Assembly (NCBI RefSeq): GCF_003265705.1
Contig: NW_020313005.1
Coordinates: forward strand, 21,805,615-21,869,614
Length of the DNA: 64,000 bases
Direction: 5' to 3'
DNA from: Callorhinus ursinus
Taxonomy: Eukaryota; Chordata; Mammalia; Carnivora; Otariidae
The notes beneath the pieces are model-generated. The model had not been told where the DNA came from. It saw only the letters and a list, made by a program, of their open reading frames with translations, and made no database searches. Made by a program: the position numbers and the translations under genes. Each line of letters begins with the position of its first letter. Positions within the stretch are counted from its first letter, which is position 1. Of the stretch, positions 46,500 through 60,284 are shown piece after piece.

Positions 46500-46685
46500 T
46501 GGTATATGTTCTTAATAGTAATGCCTTACAACTGTATAGAGCTTTACTACTTACAGGACACCTGCCCATACATTATATCACTTATTGCATAGGAAGGAGT
46601 ACTACCCAGACCTCTGAGGAACTATTTAGGACATCACTGCTTAGTTCCAAGTTCAAGTCCAGAAACCAAGACAAGTCTATTTGAG
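46500..46685 (-). mobile_element. Possible MIR relic
   Basis: TATAGAGCTTTACTACTTACAGG then CATACATTATATCACTTATTGC resembles a reversed MIR start; the rest is too diverged to be sure. Confidence 0.35.
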
Positions 46686-47034
46686 AACGTGAGGAGACGT
46701 AGGACTAAAATGTAAAAGGCTTCAGTTCCAGAAGCTGTGCTTCTGATCCAAAGGTAAGCATGATCTGGATGGTAGATCATTGCATCAGACTCTTGGGATA
46801 TTTTTTCCCCTTCACAAATATACCTTGACTTCCCTGTTACACTGACCCTCAAAATAGCAAGGAGGCCCTAGCTAGGAAGCCCCCTGCAATTTGCTGACAA
46901 AGGCTATTTTTTACAAAGGGTTGTATATTTAAGCCACAATTAACATGTTGGTAGTTTGGAGGTCAGGTACCTTCCACCAACAGGGAGGTCAGAATAGAGG
47001 CATACATTTAAAGTCATTGTGTTGTTATCATCAA

Positions 47035-47262
47035 GCTAAGAGCCTGCGTTTTTAGAATGAGACTGCTTGAATTTAAACCTACCTGTTGTGTGTAATTGGC
47101 AAACAAGTTTACCCGTGTCTGATTTCTCACTGAAATAAGAGGAAAAATAACAGGGCCTCCTCACTGGGTCTTCGAAATGATCAGTGTAAAATCATGCAAA
47201 ACTATTAGTACAGTGCCTGGTGCAAAGTAAGTGCTCTTAACTGTTAGTGATTTTTAATGATC
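47035..47262 (+). mobile_element. MIR SINE relic
   Basis: GAGACTGCTTGAATTTAAACC, CACTGAAATAAGAGGAAAAATAAC, TACAGTGCCTGGTGCAAAG and AAGTGCTCTTAACTG appear in MIR order. Confidence 0.78.
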
Positions 47263-47344
47263 TGTGAGGTTGAACAAATACTTTACCTCCTTTTTTCATA
47301 TTGACATGATTTGATGGCAAAGGGTCATGGCTTTTAAAATTTAA

Positions 47345-47500
47345 CAGTTACCGGAATCACTAGGAGGGCTTGTTAAACACTGATGACTATGTCCCACCCC
47401 CCAGAATTTGATTCACTGGGTCCAAGGTGGAGCTTGAGATTTTATTATTTCTAACAAGTTCCCGGGTAATGCCGATGCTGCCAGTCCAGGGACCTTCCCT
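47345..47500 (+). mobile_element. MER5-type DNA transposon relic
   Basis: CGGAATCACTAGGAGGGCTTG, CCCCAGAATTTGATTCACTGG and CAAGTTCCCGGGTAATGCC match the non-autonomous hAT MER5 pattern. Confidence 0.65.
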
Positions 47501-47525
47501 CAGTCTCCCTCCCCATTAACACTTA

Positions 47526-47765
47526 AAACAGAATCTCAGGAAACAGACTCTTAACTATAGAGAACACACTGAGGGTTACTGGAGGCGAAGTGGGTGGGTG
47601 ATGGGGATTAAGGAGGGCACTTGGGATGAGCCCTGGGTGTTGTATATAAGTGATGAATCACTGAATTCTACACCTGAAAATAATATACTGTGTGTTAACC
47701 AGCTGGAATTTAAATAAAGACTTGAAGGGGAAAAATTTAAAAAAAACCCAAACAAACAGAATCTC
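47526..47765 (+). mobile_element. 5'-truncated carnivoran LINE-1 tail with 12-bp TSD
   Basis: Body 47538-47753: L1 3' UTR only (ACACTGAGGGTTACTGGAGG; GATTAAGGAGGGCACTTGGG; GATGAATCACTGAATTCTAC) with an A-rich tail. The duplication AAACAGAATCTC is at 47526-47537 and 47754-47765. Confidence 0.92.
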
Positions 47766-48492
47766 TGAGGGGTGAGTCTATGGCTTCAGTATATTTTTTA
47801 AAAAGCTTCCTTGTGTTTCTGCCATGCAGTCAAAGTTGAAAGCCCCTACCAAGACTATCTTGGTTAATGAAAGAGAAATATTTTATTTGGCTAACCCAAA
47901 TAGTAATAGCATCTTAATGCCACATTTATTAGGTAGAGGAGGAAGGTCAAGAAGACAACTTTAGGATAGAAAAAAAAGCAGCTCTGCGACATTTACATAT
48001 TAACAGGACAACAAAAGTTAGACTTGGGAGTAGGAAGATACATTTATTAATTCTCCTGGGAGTTGTAGGTTGATAAAATGTAATTGTTTGCATTTCTAAG
48101 AGAGCTTAGGACAACTTTCCTTTTGGAAATTGCACTTTGGGTCCCCATTTTTGCATTTCTGTTGTAGGGTTTGATGAAACCTTAACAGCTAATTTCCATC
48201 TGCAACTTTACCTTTTCTCCTATCTACACATACAGCTATGTTTTTGGCAGCTGTATTTTTCCTATTTTACTTTGTCCTTTGGATAGAATATTCTTTTTTC
48301 TCCAAAAAAAATCTTAATACTGTGAGGAAATGCTTATGATAGTATACCACATGTGGGAAAATGTCCCTCAAAAATGTAAGATATTTAAGTGAATATGCAG
48401 CTTATTTGTAACTTTATGTTCTATTTTTAAATGAGTATTAGTTTCATAATTAGGAAATAAAATTATTTAGCTGTTAAAAATGAGTCACAGGG
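47766..48492. other. Unassigned non-coding stretch
   Basis: No repeat or gene recognised. Confidence 0.5.
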
Positions 48493-48736
48493 TTGATGAC
48501 TCTTTTTATTTTTTTATTTTTTTTAAAGATTTATTTATTTATTTTGAGATAGTGAGAATGAGAGGGAGAGGAGAGCGAGCACATGAGAGGGGGGAGGGCC
48601 AGAGGGAGAAGCAGGTTCCTTGCTGAGCAGGGAGCCCGATGCGGGACTCGATCCTGGGACTCCAGGATCATGACCTGAGCCGAAGGCAGTCGCTTAACCA
48701 ACTGAGCCACCCAGGGGCCCTTGATGACTCTTTTTA
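48493..48736 (-). mobile_element. tRNA-derived carnivoran SINE with 16-bp TSD
   Basis: Body 48509-48720, reverse, ending GAGCCACCCAGGGGCCC. The duplication TTGATGACTCTTTTTA is at 48493-48508 and 48721-48736 and is perfect. Confidence 0.96.
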
Positions 48737-49144
48737 AATTAAAAACAAGGAGAAACAGGTAAGAAGACATAATTTATGAACATTCCTTTAGAGTTTAATT
48801 CTAAGTACAATTCCATATTTAGTTGCAGTGTTAGAAAAGAGACTTGTGCTTACTGGTTTTACTCAAAATAATGATAAAATTGTTCCTCACTTGCAGTGTT
48901 CTGTGTTGGAAAAAGGGAAAGTACATGTGGGCTTTGTAATTTTGTTACTGTCTCCCCTTGCTGTAGAAATTAGTGTCAGACTTGCAGATAGAAAATAATT
49001 TTTATTTTCTTTTGCAGATGGCATTTTTCAGACTCCACAGTTATTTGAATTGGGGTGGTCTCCTTCATAGAAGAATGTGTAACAGAAGAGGTTAAAGGTC
49101 TACCTTGTTGAAGTGCACAGATGCTGGGCTACCCTAAGCTCGGA
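48737..49144. other. Unassigned non-coding stretch
   Basis: No repeat or gene recognised. Confidence 0.5.
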
Positions 49145-49310
49145 GATTCTCAGTGTATGGTTCCCCGTCTAGCAGCAAGGATCAGCAGGGAGCTTGTTAG
49201 GAGTACGAGTTCTCAGACCCCATCCCAGCTTCCTGAATCAAACCTTTGGGGAATATGGGCCAGAAATATGATTTTAGCAAAGCACTTCAAGTGGTTCTGA
49301 TCGCTGCAGA
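49145..49310 (+). mobile_element. MER5-type DNA transposon relic
   Basis: TTCTCAGTGTATGGTTCCCC, AGGGAGCTTGTTAGGAGTAC, CAGACCCCATCCCAGCTTCC and CACTTCAAGTGGTTCTGATC in MER5 order. Confidence 0.68.
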
Positions 49311-49727
49311 ATTCTACCCCAGTCTATGCATTTCTGGTGTTTGTTTTGCGGTAATCTGTGGGGAACTCCATGGGAAGTACCCTCAAATCATAATGTCATC
49401 CCGAAGCTGGAACTGGCTGGCTCACTTTTACATAATCCCAGCATTGGCAGCCCCTTTCACAGGGTCCAACTGCTGGCCCTATAACGTAGTAACAGCCACA
49501 CCTTATTTAGGCCCACATGAGACCAGTGCTGGGACACTGCTGGAGTAGCCAGGAGAGATGAAGCAAGTGCCCCAGAACAGCACTTGGCCTGGCTGGACAA
49601 GCAGCAGAGACAATGGTAGCAGTGGGAGATATGTGCTGATGATGTTAGGTGACCTTGGTACTGTCCTTGAGATCTACTGCCAGGAAGTCCATGAACTTCC
49701 ACGATGACATTTGGAAAAATTCCACCC

Positions 49728-49885
49728 CCAGTGATTCTCAAAGTGAGGTTCAAGGATTGTTTACTTCAGACTCTTCTAGAATACGTATGGGTTTGAAGAG
49801 AGGAATGCATTTTAATATGTGCTGGAGCCCACAGGGATAGAACCCAGGAATCTGCATTGGCAATAACCTCACCAGATGCATCTTG
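49728..49885 (+). mobile_element. MER-type DNA transposon relic
   Basis: CCCAGTGATTCTCAAAGTGAGG at the start and CCCAGGAATCTGCATTGGC later fit a hAT non-autonomous element; the middle is diverged. Confidence 0.5.
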
Positions 49886-51749
49886 TGTTCACTGTGCTAA
49901 ACTAGCCGAAAGCTCCATCAAGGCAAAGATCATACAGGCATTTGTTATTCCTTATCTTCTCTAAAGAGAAGATACCCACAGATCCTGGGTATGGTAGTAT
50001 ATTAACTAAATGAATGAATTAATGTGGAATGCACAAAGCAGTAAAGGAATGGATGAATTCAAAGAACAACTAACCTTTGGGCATTTGGCTAAGGCAGAGG
50101 ATTCTTATATGTTGGAACGATTATTCCGGTCAAAGTCTCTGATCTTAGTTAGAATTCTCTCCATTATAGGGACAAGGAGACCTCATGGATGAATATTCAT
50201 GTGTGGTTATATAAATTATCTATAATGAATTATTAAGCCAAGGCTACTTTTCCTTCTTTCCCACTTGCAACAGATTTATGAACTGCACCCCTTCCCATGC
50301 TATTAGCTCTACAAGTGATGGAGGAGGCATAAAATCAGGATGTTCAAAGAAATATTAGCCTAATCAAAACATAATTAGAAAAGGAAATCCTGGAGAAAAA
50401 TAAGTGAATCCCAGAGGAAGGTTTAAATGATTATTTGGAGGTTATGGAGTGTTTGGGATTATCCACTTCACTCCATTTCCGCATTATACAGCGTGTATTA
50501 TGGAGAACACAGCTCTGTAGTGCTTGGCATGGAGTGATTCTGGCTGGAAAATCTGAGAGGATCCCTAAAAGAGGGTCAGGTTTTTGGCAAAATGCTCTTG
50601 CGGATTTGCAAAAAAGCAGCCCCCCCCCCCCCCCCGCCCTTTGTCCCTTTTGTTGATGAAAACCCTCACTCCTGGATCAAGCCACTGGCCTATTAAAAAG
50701 TATCAAGTGACCCTATCTTGTGGCTTGTCAGAATCAATAAAGGACATAGGCAAGACCACGTTGCTATTTCTGATTTGATCTCCTTGCCTGGGCCTGAGGG
50801 GCCTGGGATGAACCTGCTGGTAGAGAGGAACGGAAGGCGAGAAGCACACCCAACAGACTTGGCAATGAATGGGCACTGAGTTGTCAGCATCTACTTCCCT
50901 AAGCCTCCAGGCACCTTCAAAGAGTAACAAATGATTGAATTAGCCATAGTGCCACCATCTAGCAGGATTAACACACAAAAAATAAGGTTTTACCATTTAT
51001 TCGATAGTCACAATAGAGCCACACATGTGCACACCCACACATTTTTTGTCAAAGTCACACAAATTTTGCACTCAGTAGTACTAAAAGGCTTATGCAAAAA
51101 CCGGCAGTCCCATGCCCTGTGTCTTCTATTCCTCCTCCCTAGAAACAGCCTCCTTCAAAGTATTTAACCACTTATTTTGTTCATTATTCTCCATATTTCA
51201 ACAAATATCTTTACGCTGCTGTTTCATTTTTATTCACATTAGATAGAATCTCTTTACCTCCTTTTATGCTAGTTACCACCAACACATATTCTGCAATCTC
51301 TACCAACCTTCCACTAACTAGCACAAATTGTGCTTGAAATAATAACTTTACAAATAGAGTTCAATACTGAGCCAAGCGTTCTCTTGAACATGTTTCATTT
51401 CTTGTACAACTGTTTGCCCCTAGAATTAATAATTGCCTTGTCTTTTTAATTTTTTTAATTTTCCATGTACCTAAGCCTGTTTTATTTTTCCAAAACCTCT
51501 AGTTATTTCCCATACTTGAAAAATAGTTTTCTTCCCAAATCTGTGAAAATATTCATTTCTTCATGTTTTTCTGTGAAAAACTCCATTTATCTCCACCCAT
51601 TTGTTGTCATCTCAACTGCTTGTGTTCTAGGCTTTGTGCATACTCATGCTGTTGGATTTTCCATTTGCTAGCTTTCTGTGTTTATTCACCTGTTTCCAGG
51701 ATTTTTATCTGGTTTAGTCCCTTAATTTTTCCACCATCTTCTAAAACCT
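49886..51749. other. Unassigned non-coding stretch with a poly-C run
   Basis: Includes a C homopolymer of about 16 bases at 50620-50636. No gene or repeat family recognised. Confidence 0.5.
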
Positions 51750-51930
51750 TAAAGCTGCTTAAAGTGTGGGTCACTGACCGGGAGCATTGACATCACCTGG
51801 GAATCTGTTAGAAATACAGACACTCAGTCCCTGCCTACAACCAAGTGAAGGAGCAGCTTCAGTTTGACAAGATCCCAGGGAATTTGCATATATATTAATA
51901 TTTGAGAATCATGCTCTAAACATGAATAGA
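51750..51930 (+). mobile_element. MER5-type DNA transposon relic
   Basis: GTGTGGGTCACTGACCGGGAG, GACATCACCTGGGAATCTGTTAG and CAGACACTCAGTCCCTGCC match MER5. Confidence 0.68.
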
Positions 51931-52059
51931 TATTTGGGCTAGAGATCGATTTCCTGATTGTAAATACTCTTCCCTAAGAATTGCTAACCTTCTAGAATCC
52001 CCGATTGCTGAGGAAACACCCATCACTATTCTGAATCCATTTTCTTGGTGTGATCAATC

Positions 52060-52660
52060 TCTTCTTTTTTGGCCTCCTAAAACTTTCTTTTCTCCCCCAT
52101 TGTTCTGAAATCTCAGAATAATATTCGTGTGTGTGTGTGTGTGTGTGTGTGTGTTTAGGTGTGATTTATTGCTCTGGACACTCACAAGCATCTGTCAGTT
52201 CTGAGAATTTTCTCATATTATTAATTTTGGGGTAATTTTCTCTCCTCTGTTCTATTTTTCTTAAATTCCTACTTGGGTATTGGATTATCTGTACTTATCT
52301 TTAATTTACCCCTACTTTTGTTATCTTTCTCTTTGAATTTGTTTTACTTTCTGGAAGATTTCCTAAATTTTATCTTCCAACATTTTAATTATTAGTTATG
52401 TTTAATTTACAACTTCTCTTTCTTATTTGTTTCATTCATTTTACAGCACTTTGTTCTCTCCTTTTGGGGGGGCACTCAATACCTCCTTCTTTTTGTTCTC
52501 AAGAAGTATTAATCATAATTGTTTTGAAGTTTTTTTGTGCTCTGTGTATTATTTCTTTTTTCTCTGAGTTCCTTTTTCCTGTTTGTTTTTTCCTTCATAT
52601 CCGAGGCATTCTTCAAAAGTCTGAAGTCTGGTAATCCACATTTGTTCATATTAAAGTCTG
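52060..52660 (-). mobile_element. Ancient LINE relic (HAL1/L1-like), with (TG)n
   Basis: TTTACTTTCTGGAAGATTTCC, TTTTATCTTCCAACATTTTAAT and TAATTGTTTTGAAGTTTTTTTGTGCTC resemble the reverse of an ancient L1/HAL1-type element. A (TG)n run lies at 52126-52154. Family call uncertain. Confidence 0.35.
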
Positions 52661-54439
52661 TTCATATTAAAGAGCAAAGCCATAAAAAGCTGATATTTCT
52701 ATGTAGATATGTGTAGGTACTGGGTAGCGCTTATGAGTTGTCCTCTTCTTTAGAGGATCCTTCAAAATATGGAGGGAAATCTTTGTTCTGCACTATGCTG
52801 TCTGCAGAGAATCTCCTAATATCTTGTAAAAGGGAGGAAGATAAGATATATGCCTGAGAGAATTCTGGAAGCAAGATGAGGGGAGGACACTGAGGTCCTC
52901 TCTCTTTATTTTTCAATTAATCTCCCTGCTGTGGACCTCACAGAGCACCCATGCGATCTTCTGTGTTGATGGACATAATGGGTCCTTTCCATTTCAATTT
53001 CTTCAGAGAGTAATCAGTCCTGCCTCACAGTGGGGATGGGGTGGAGGGAGAGATATCTGGATGCCCAGCACGTGGGAAGGTGTCTGAGGGGTTTTCCATG
53101 TATGGACTTTAAACTAATGAGCCTGTTGTCCACCCAGCCTATCAACCCCAACTGCTGTGGCACCTGGTGTTTTCCAAGGATGAGCAGTCTCAGGATGGAG
53201 TGGAGAAAACCTGCTGCTTCTTAACAGTCACCCCGTGTCCAGGCATTGAGCTGCACTTTCCTCCATTCTAGACAGTTTGTTCAGATGTCCTGTTCCTAAA
53301 AAAGACTCGAAAAATGTTATTTCACAACTGTTAGGTTTTCAGATTCTTTGGGGGCATCATTTACTGGGGCTTGCAGAGAAAGAGAAGGTAAATGCTTGTG
53401 GTTAATCTTCTATGTTTAACCAGACAGCCCTGAAATGATCTTATTCCCACTTATTCACACATTTAGCAATATTATTGAAAAATACTGATTAAACATAGAA
53501 ATTTAAAAAAACTATGAAATTCCACCAAAATGAAAGTGAAGAGTTTTTGTGGGTGTAGGTTTTTATTTGTTTGTTTTAACAGAAACCCTCAATTGTAGAT
53601 AAAATGGGAGCAAACCATTTTAGAATCTGGAAACAAGATAGATAATGTTGGCTCATTTAGTATATAAAGAACACTGAAACCGATGTTGGGGGCAGGGCAA
53701 GAATACGCCAACAGCAATCTTACTTTTACCACGGAACCTCAGAAAGCTTCAAAAATTAGTCATTCCAACCAGGCACCTTGGAAAGCAGAAGTGCAGTTTG
53801 GCCTAAAATCAACAATAGTAATTGAAAGTCTATAGTCACTCCAGATTAGGGTCACGAGGTTTAACAAGTAACAGTGTGTATGCCCAGTTAAATTTGAATT
53901 TCAGGTAAACAATCATTCTATTTTAACTCATAAATTATCTAGGAAAAAGCACTGTTTATCTTAAAGTCAGACGTAACTGGGTGTCCTGTATTATTTCAGA
54001 TCCCTTCCCCCACCCAGCATGGAGTGGAGACTGCCCTCCTCTTTCAGACAGGTTAGAAACTTACTCCTAGAAGTGATCCAGAAACAATTTGACTACCAGA
54101 CCCAACTGACTATTTACTGAAAAATGGGGATTGACTCAAGTCTTTAGTGGAATGGTGAGTCTGCTCCCCACCACATCCTGTCTCCTTCCCCGACTTGTCA
54201 AAAGCCAGGCTTACAAGTCTCTGATAGGACATTACTTTGGGTATATGTTGAGCCCATTATATCAGGAAAGTCCTGTTTCTTGATTAGAGCTTTGGCGATC
54301 TAGATTTCTTTCTAAGAAACTGAACTGAGACCTGCACCTATACTAATAGGAGGGGGCCCCTCAATTCTCCCAGCTACCTAAACCCACATCAGGCAAGAAG
54401 CCACCCCTCCCCAGGGCCCACAGACCCTGCAAGCTTTTT
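52661..54439. other. Unassigned non-coding stretch
   Basis: No recognised repeat or gene; short frames (64 codons at 53030-53224, plus) lack motif support. Confidence 0.5.
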
Positions 54440-55330
54440 GGGAACTCACTCTTTAAATATTAGTCATCAGCTAAGACACACCAGATACTTAAGGAACAAC
54501 TTTCATGTGAAAGACAAAGCTCAAAACACAAATATTAAAAAGGGTAATTGGAGGAAAGAAAAGCAATTCAAGGATCAGAAAAAAAAAGAAAAACTTTTAA
54601 AAATTACAGTCTTCAGAGACAGTATTCAACTCACTAATTCCTGGAGATAAGAAGGAAATGAGGTGGAAAAGGAAGACTCAAGAAAACTAAAACTCTTACA
54701 AATTAGAAATACAATAGCAGATATAAAACCTTCAACTTGCTGCTTTCTAAGGAAATATTCCAGAAAATGAAAAGTGAAAGAAGATGAAGCTATGAAAATA
54801 GGAGAAATGATAAGTCTCCAATATCTACTAACAGAAGTAGCAGAGAGAAAAGAGAAAACAGAAGAAGAACCTTGCAACATAAATGAATAAGAAAAAATAT
54901 AAAGTCAAATTCTCATAACTGAAGAACACGAGTTTCTCAATGAATGAGCTCAATATGCACCCAGAATAATGGCTGAAAAAATAAAGGAACCATGCCAAAG
55001 CATATTACCACCAAGTTTCAAAAGCAATCCTATGTGTCAACATCAGTATTGGAAGACAGAAGAGAATGTAGTGAGGCTCTCACAGTACGGAGGAAGTGTA
55101 ATTTCCAACCAAGAATTCTCTAGAGACAAACTATGAAATAGGTATAAGCCCAGACTAAAAACAAGCTTAGATGTGTAAGTACTCACACATTTACTTTCCA
55201 AGTATTCTTTTTAAGGAAGCTATGAAAAGAGTGCTTCTGCAAAATGAGGAAACAAATCAAGAACAAGCAAGATCTGATATCCAAGAAATAAATAATTCAT
55301 TACAGGAGAGAAGTGGAGGGAATTCCCCAA
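54440..55330 (+). mobile_element. Ancient LINE ORF1-type relic (HAL1/L1M-like)
   Basis: A-rich plus-strand text with GAAAGACAAAGCTCAAAAC, AACCAAGAATTCTCTAGAG (the ORF1-end landmark of old L1/HAL1), and a GAGAAAAGAGAAAACAGAAG coiled-coil-like stretch. No long frame. Confidence 0.45.
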
Positions 55331-56199
<869 letters not shown>

Positions 56200-56412
56200 A
56201 GGAGTATTTAGTGGTGACTGGGTGGCTGAGTCAGTTAAGCATCTGCCTCCAGCTCAGGTCATGAATGCAGGACCCAGGGATCCAACCCACATATCTGGCT
56301 CCCTGCTCAGCGGGGAGTCAGCTTCTCCCTCTCCCTCTGCTCCTCCCCTCATCATTGATACTCTCTCTCTCAAATAAATAAACAAAATCTTAAAAAAAAT
56401 CAGGTGTATTTA
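56200..56412 (+). mobile_element. tRNA-derived SINE, older copy, 11-bp TSD
   Basis: Body 56211-56401. The head is diverged (GTGACTGGGTGGCTGAGTC), the tail is AAATAAATAAACAAAATC plus A's. The duplication AGGAGTATTTA / AGGTGTATTTA is at 56200-56210 and 56402-56412, one mismatch. Confidence 0.92.
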
Positions 56413-57604
56413 AATATTGTTTTGAAATATTTCAGCTAATATTAGAAACAAAAAACCTCTAAGAGTTGAACATGATTTGCATCCGGGATTGGTACTGAGG
56501 AGGGGTGGGACAGGGAACTGTTTTTTAAGTTATAAAGCTTTGATAGCTATTTGCTTTTTAAATGGTGTACTTAAAAATTTATAAAATAATATATATTATA
56601 CGTATTTTCTCCTCTTTGATTCCTTCCCTTGCCAGGGATTTTGAGCATACTAGTGAGATACACCAGTTTCTTCTTGAAGCTAATTTTTTTCTGACTTGGC
56701 GCAGCACCAAGGAGCCTGCACTGTCTTGTTTTCTAGTTTTTATACATCTTTGTGTCGTTCACCTATAGTTCATTGGTCCACAAAGATATAAATCTATAAA
56801 CCTCATGTTTCTTTTGTGTCTCTTGCCAAAAGACAGAACCATGCCAACCCCAAAATGCACTCAGATAATGCCTATTATTGAGTCTGCTGTTCTACTCTTT
56901 GGAACAATGATCTATCTGAAACCCAGACAAGGCTAAAATAAAAAGGTAAACATATCAAAGAAAGGTTCTAGGAAATCTCCCTTCAATTTGAGAGAGAGGA
57001 TCCATTGGATCTGATAGTATAGTAATAGCACTGTACAGGTCCATGCTAGGGATCATTTCTCTACAGTCATCTACTGAGTTGGTGACCAACAGCATCCAGA
57101 CCCTGAAAACCCCATTCTAAGGGCTAGGGCAGTGGAGACCATAAATGGGAAGGTCACCTCCATCCCAGTCATGAAGCTAAGGCTAGGTTTCAGATCTCTG
57201 GATTCCACTTGAATTTTAAAACAATACAAATAAAATCATTGGGTCTAGAATAATGATGAACATGAAAGGCTATGATTGGCACCTATAAAACTTTCAAGGT
57301 TGTGAATTAGATCAAAACAAATTTATGTACAAAATACTGGGTTTTTAGAGCTGTGAGGAATCCACTGATGCTTGGAAGAGCTAAGTTAAAACAATTTAAA
57401 CAAAATGCCATGTTACACAGCAGGAAATAAAGTTTATGGAACTCATTACTTTAAAAAGTGAAACAGGAATTATAGTTCCTAAAGAGGTTTAAATAAATTC
57501 ATACATGACTGATCTGTAATGGGTTATTCATGAAAATTAGAATATATTTTCAAGCCAAACATTGGAGGACAATGCTAAAGAAAAACGGTAATGACAAAAG
57601 TAAC
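56413..57604. other. Unassigned non-coding stretch
   Basis: No repeat or gene recognised. Confidence 0.5.
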
Positions 57605-57735
57605 AATAAAATAATACTACTACTTATTGGATGTAGTAAACCACTCTAGGTACTTTATAATAGATTATCTTATTTAATTCTACAGGAACTAGCAAGCTAT
57701 TATTCCCCATATCTTACAAATGAGCAAAAGGAATC
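57605..57735 (-). mobile_element. MIR SINE relic
   Basis: ACTACTTATTGGATGTAGTAAACC, CTAGGTACTTTATAATAG and TTATTCCCCATATCTTACAAATGAG are the reversed MIR. Confidence 0.68.
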
Positions 57736-58418
57736 TCTAATCAGTTCATGATGGGTATTCGAATTTGACCAGTCCAAGGATATATGTTCTGGGATAAGGT
57801 AAGCCTCCTATGATTGTTGGTCCTGAATGGAAAGGGCCATTTTTCAAGGGCAAATGAGTCAACGATGTCCCTACTCTACAAGGACTTATAAGGTGAAATC
57901 TGGTAAAGGAAGAGTAAAAATCCAAAGTGAACAACGCAGCCTGAGGCGTGTGTATGTATAGGATGAACACATGTCCCGGTTTGCCTGGGACAGCTCCAGA
58001 GTAACTATTATGACAAGTCTGTCACTCTGGCTCAGGAATAAGGAAGAACTGTAATATTTGGGTACTGAGTAAACAAATATACTTCAAATTTATCCCTTAA
58101 GTAATTACATATTATAAATGTAAGAATATAAAAAATATTGTATGTTTATACGAAAACATATCCTCAACAAGGCAAAATTTCTCAAAATATGAGTCTCGGG
58201 ATTCTTACCACATCACAATCTCCAGTGCTAATTCAACTTCACAATCTTTGACCCTTCCCCATTGCATATTTTTATCTTCTTCCCACAGTAAAAACTCCGG
58301 ATTCCAACAATATTAACACAATTATGCATTTGTTCAGTTCTGAAATTTGTTCAACACATCAAATAATTTCTAGAATTGCTACATCCATACCACTAAAAAA
58401 AAAGACCCCTAATCTATT
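57736..58418. other. Unassigned non-coding stretch
   Basis: A short TGTCCCGGTTTGCCTGGGAC piece at 57973-57992 is reminiscent of a MER-type palindromic DNA transposon end, but is too short to assign. Confidence 0.4.
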
Positions 58419-58512
58419 AAAAAGAATTCAGCATGGAATACTACATCAAAAACTAATGATGTAATGTATGGTGATTAACATAACAATAAAAAATTAAAAA
58501 AAAAAGAATTCA
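58419..58512 (+). mobile_element. 70-bp LINE-1 tail insertion with 12-bp TSD
   Basis: The duplication AAAAAGAATTCA is at 58419-58430 and 58501-58512. Between them (58431-58500) is only the last stretch of the L1 3' UTR (ATGATGTAATGTATGGTG; ATTAACATAACAATAAAA) and the A-rich tail. It is an extreme case of 5' truncation. Confidence 0.93.
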
Positions 58513-58679
58513 AGATCTGTTTGCACCCCTTTCCCCCGCTACACTAAGTCAAAGTTTCATAAAATTATTTGGTTTAGTGCTTTTCCCCCTACCTTTCAGT
58601 GTGGTTATGTTATTTATGTGAAACTCAGTAAGTTTTATTTGTCTATTGGCATTTAGACTTAGATTTTTCTTTTTTTAAA

Positions 58680-59245
58680 CTCCCATCTTGGTTTAATTTG
58701 TTTGACTATGTAGATAACATTAATGTGCTTCTAAAAGTCAAAACTGTTCAAAAATTATATTCAGAAAAATGGCATGCCCTCTTCTTTCTTCCACTCTGTA
58801 TGGCTCCCCCCTACTCCCCCCCTTACCTCCCTGCCACCACTTACCCTACTTGTGGATAACCAATTTTACTGCTTTCTGTGTTTGCTATGTTTCTTTTTGT
58901 AAAAATAAGCACTTTGCTTTTTTTTCTTAACATTCCATCGTTTCATGGAGATCTTTCTCCTTTTTTAAAGCTGCATGATACACCACCGTATATAAGCCAA
59001 AGTTTATTCTATCAGTTTCCTATGTTTGAGCACATCGATAGTTTCCAATTATTTTGCAGTTACAAATAACACTGCAATGGATAATATTAGATATATATAT
59101 TTTTGTATGGTTCAATGCATACTTTGTAGTAACTTCCTAGAAGTGGAATTTTTAGTTCAAAAGTTAAATGTATTTGTGGGTTGGTGAGATATAGACAAAT
59201 CTAGCCATTTGCCAGTTACACATGTTTTAATTACAGAGACTTTAT
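58680..59245 (-). mobile_element. Ancient L1 3' end, reverse
   Basis: TTACAAATAACACTGCAATGG, TAACTTCCTAGAAGTGGAATT and AGTTCAAAAGTTAAATGTATTT are the reversed ORF2-end/3' UTR landmarks of old L1 elements. Confidence 0.65.
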
Positions 59246-59559
59246 AATATATCCCGTTCATCTCTTTGGGCTACTTCTTGATTTTCACATCCGGTTTCAC
59301 CAACCCAAAACTAAATCCTCTGCTGGAAATATCTCCGGCAGCTTTCCAAGGTCAGCATATGTTGGAGGATATGCACTGGCTATGCAGGGCTCTGTCCATA
59401 GGTGGCCGTGGGAAGGCAAGGCCAGGGGACGAGGTGATCCGGTGGTCTCCTGAGAGGGGTGGCCACCACTCTGTTTACAGCTGAGTCCCCTCAGCTCTCT
59501 CAGGGGCTCGGGGCTCAGGGTTGGGCTGCAGCTTCCACAGCTGGAGGGTGAAGGAAAAC
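59246..59559. other. Unassigned, locally GC-richer stretch
   Basis: 59380-59545 is GC-richer than its surroundings, with no recognised repeat. The 72-codon plus frame at 59266-59484 lacks support. Confidence 0.45.
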
Positions 59560-60238
59560 GTCTTTTTTCTTCATCGCTGCCTTTTTGTTCTTGTTAGATA
59601 TTACTTGTGTACAATTTTAATTCCCTTCTTGTTTCTTATATTTATTTTCTTAACGGTTGCCCTGGGTATCCCATACATTCTGTTATGTACTATTTTCACG
59701 ATCACTATTTTTTCTTCAATTCTCTTATTTTGCTCTGCAGCTCTTCTTTCACTCAAAAGTTTGATAAAAAATGTTTATTTTTGTTGTTGTTTTCAAAGTG
59801 GACATCATTTATATTTCAAAATTTTCTAATTAATGGATTTTGTGTTTGGCTTGCATTCTAATAAAAATATTTTCCTGATGTCTCTAATTTATCAAACTTA
59901 ATGGTGGTTTTGTTTGTGATCCTGCATATGATCAATTTTCTTATGAACAATCCATATATATTTGGAAAGAAGGCATATTCTCTCCCATCAGGGTGATATA
60001 TCTATCTATCTATCTATGGTCTATCACTGATATTTTATTATGTTCTTTAGATTTTCTAATCATTATTTTTTCACTGATATCATTTGAGAGTGATGTATCC
60101 TATTATTGTTTTTTTAGTCTATTTCTCCTTGCAATTTCTTTATTTATTTTGTGTTTTATATAGGTTATTTCTCTATTATTTGGTGCAGACATAATTATAA
60201 CTGTCAAATATTTATTGTGAGCTGTAGCTCTCAGCATT

Positions 60239-60243
<5 letters not shown>

Positions 60244-60281
<38 letters not shown>
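60244..60281. repeat. (TA)n microsatellite
   Basis: About 19 uninterrupted AT/TA units inside the ancient L1. Confidence 0.95.
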
Positions 60282-60284
<3 letters not shown>

